A DNA stretch of 30,403 bases from Saprolegnia diclina VS20 (Eukaryota > Oomycota > Saprolegniomycetes > Saprolegniales > Saprolegniaceae), in assembly GCF_000281045.1 (NCBI RefSeq), contig NW_008246075.1, forward strand, positions 367,004 through 397,406, given 5' to 3'. Position 1 is the stretch's first letter, and each line of letters begins with the position of its first letter. Made by a program: the position numbers and the translations under genes. Shown piece after piece: positions 30,312 to 30,403 of the stretch. The notes below the pieces were generated by a model. The model was not told the DNA's origin and made no database searches. It saw only the letters and a program-made list of their open reading frames with translations.

Positions 30312-30403
30312 AGAAGTTCACCATCATCACCACGTTGAAATACGCTAAATGTTCAGGCACGTTGCAGCGCGGCTGTAGGTGGTTTGTCCCCCACGTTCTC
30401 TTG
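30312..30403 (-). other. Possible 3' end of a convergent gene beyond the window
   Basis: The minus strand from the right edge reads 16 codons (QENVGDKPPTAALQRA) before TGA at about 30355. This could be the tail of a gene continuing outside, or chance. The remaining bases hold a short caccatcatcaccac stretch and no other feature. Confidence 0.15.

Noticed and set aside
29890-30348. Plus-strand frame of 152 codons ending in a His run
   Set aside because: It begins inside an intron and changes to a shadow frame after 30028. Splicing to 30078 gives the frame with better codon usage, and the His run lies beyond the real stop.
1-30403. Search for transposons, virus-derived elements, tRNA or rRNA genes, CRISPR arrays and bacterial-type gene clusters
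   Set aside because: No reverse transcriptase, integrase, transposase, capsid-like motif, terminal repeat or structured RNA pattern was seen. The only long repeat is the Stealth exon block, which is part of host genes.

Overview
The window is nuclear DNA from a eukaryote with a very compact genome. It holds 18 protein genes in 30.4 kb. Fifteen are split by introns (48 read by hand, nearly all 40-59 bp); two (sirtuin, ARV1) are single-exon and one is cut by the window edge. GC-rich third codon positions, tiny introns, a Stealth/GNPTAB-like gene pair and intergenic gaps of 9-800 bp fit a stramenopile, most likely an oomycete of Saprolegniales type. That placement is inference from style, not a database match. 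I saw no tRNA, rRNA, CRISPR array, transposon or virus-derived element.

Left third (1-11.1 kb): the start of a beta-carbonic anhydrase (-), NAD glycerol-3-phosphate dehydrogenase (-), the ribosome-biogenesis WD40 protein DCAF13/Sof1 (-), the spliceosomal protein SmD2 (+), a large Sfi1-like protein with a SAM domain (-), and a membrane-anchored SMP-domain lipid-transfer protein (+).

Middle (11.1-20.7 kb): a 100-residue probable mitochondrial protein (+), a METTL21-type methyltransferase (-), and two tandem Stealth-family sugar-phosphate transferases (-) resembling metazoan GNPTAB, with the same intron positions. Their first exons share a 626-bp block that is identical base for base, although the rest of the two genes has diverged strongly. 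A ceramide-kinase-like protein with a PH-like region and a degraded nucleotide-binding motif (+) is divergent to the second Stealth gene.

Right third (20.7-30.4 kb): a SIRT6/7-type sirtuin (-), two head-to-head paralogous mitochondrial PPR-like proteins (-/+), a mitochondrial DUF185-family methyltransferase (+) whose stop codon overlaps that of a convergent peroxisomal acyl-CoA oxidase ending in SKL (-), the lipid-homeostasis membrane protein ARV1 (+), and an unrecognised 405-residue protein with an Asp run, an RVSF motif and poly-Pro (+).

The genes are mostly housekeeping and do not form one pathway. Several concern lipids or membranes (GPDH, SMP protein, ceramide-kinase-like, acyl-CoA oxidase, ARV1) or mitochondria (PPR pair, DUF185 methyltransferase). 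Divergent pairs share short promoter gaps and convergent pairs nearly touch. Exon boundaries were read by eye from open frames, GT/AG signals and family similarity; the summed exons of every complete gene are divisible by three.
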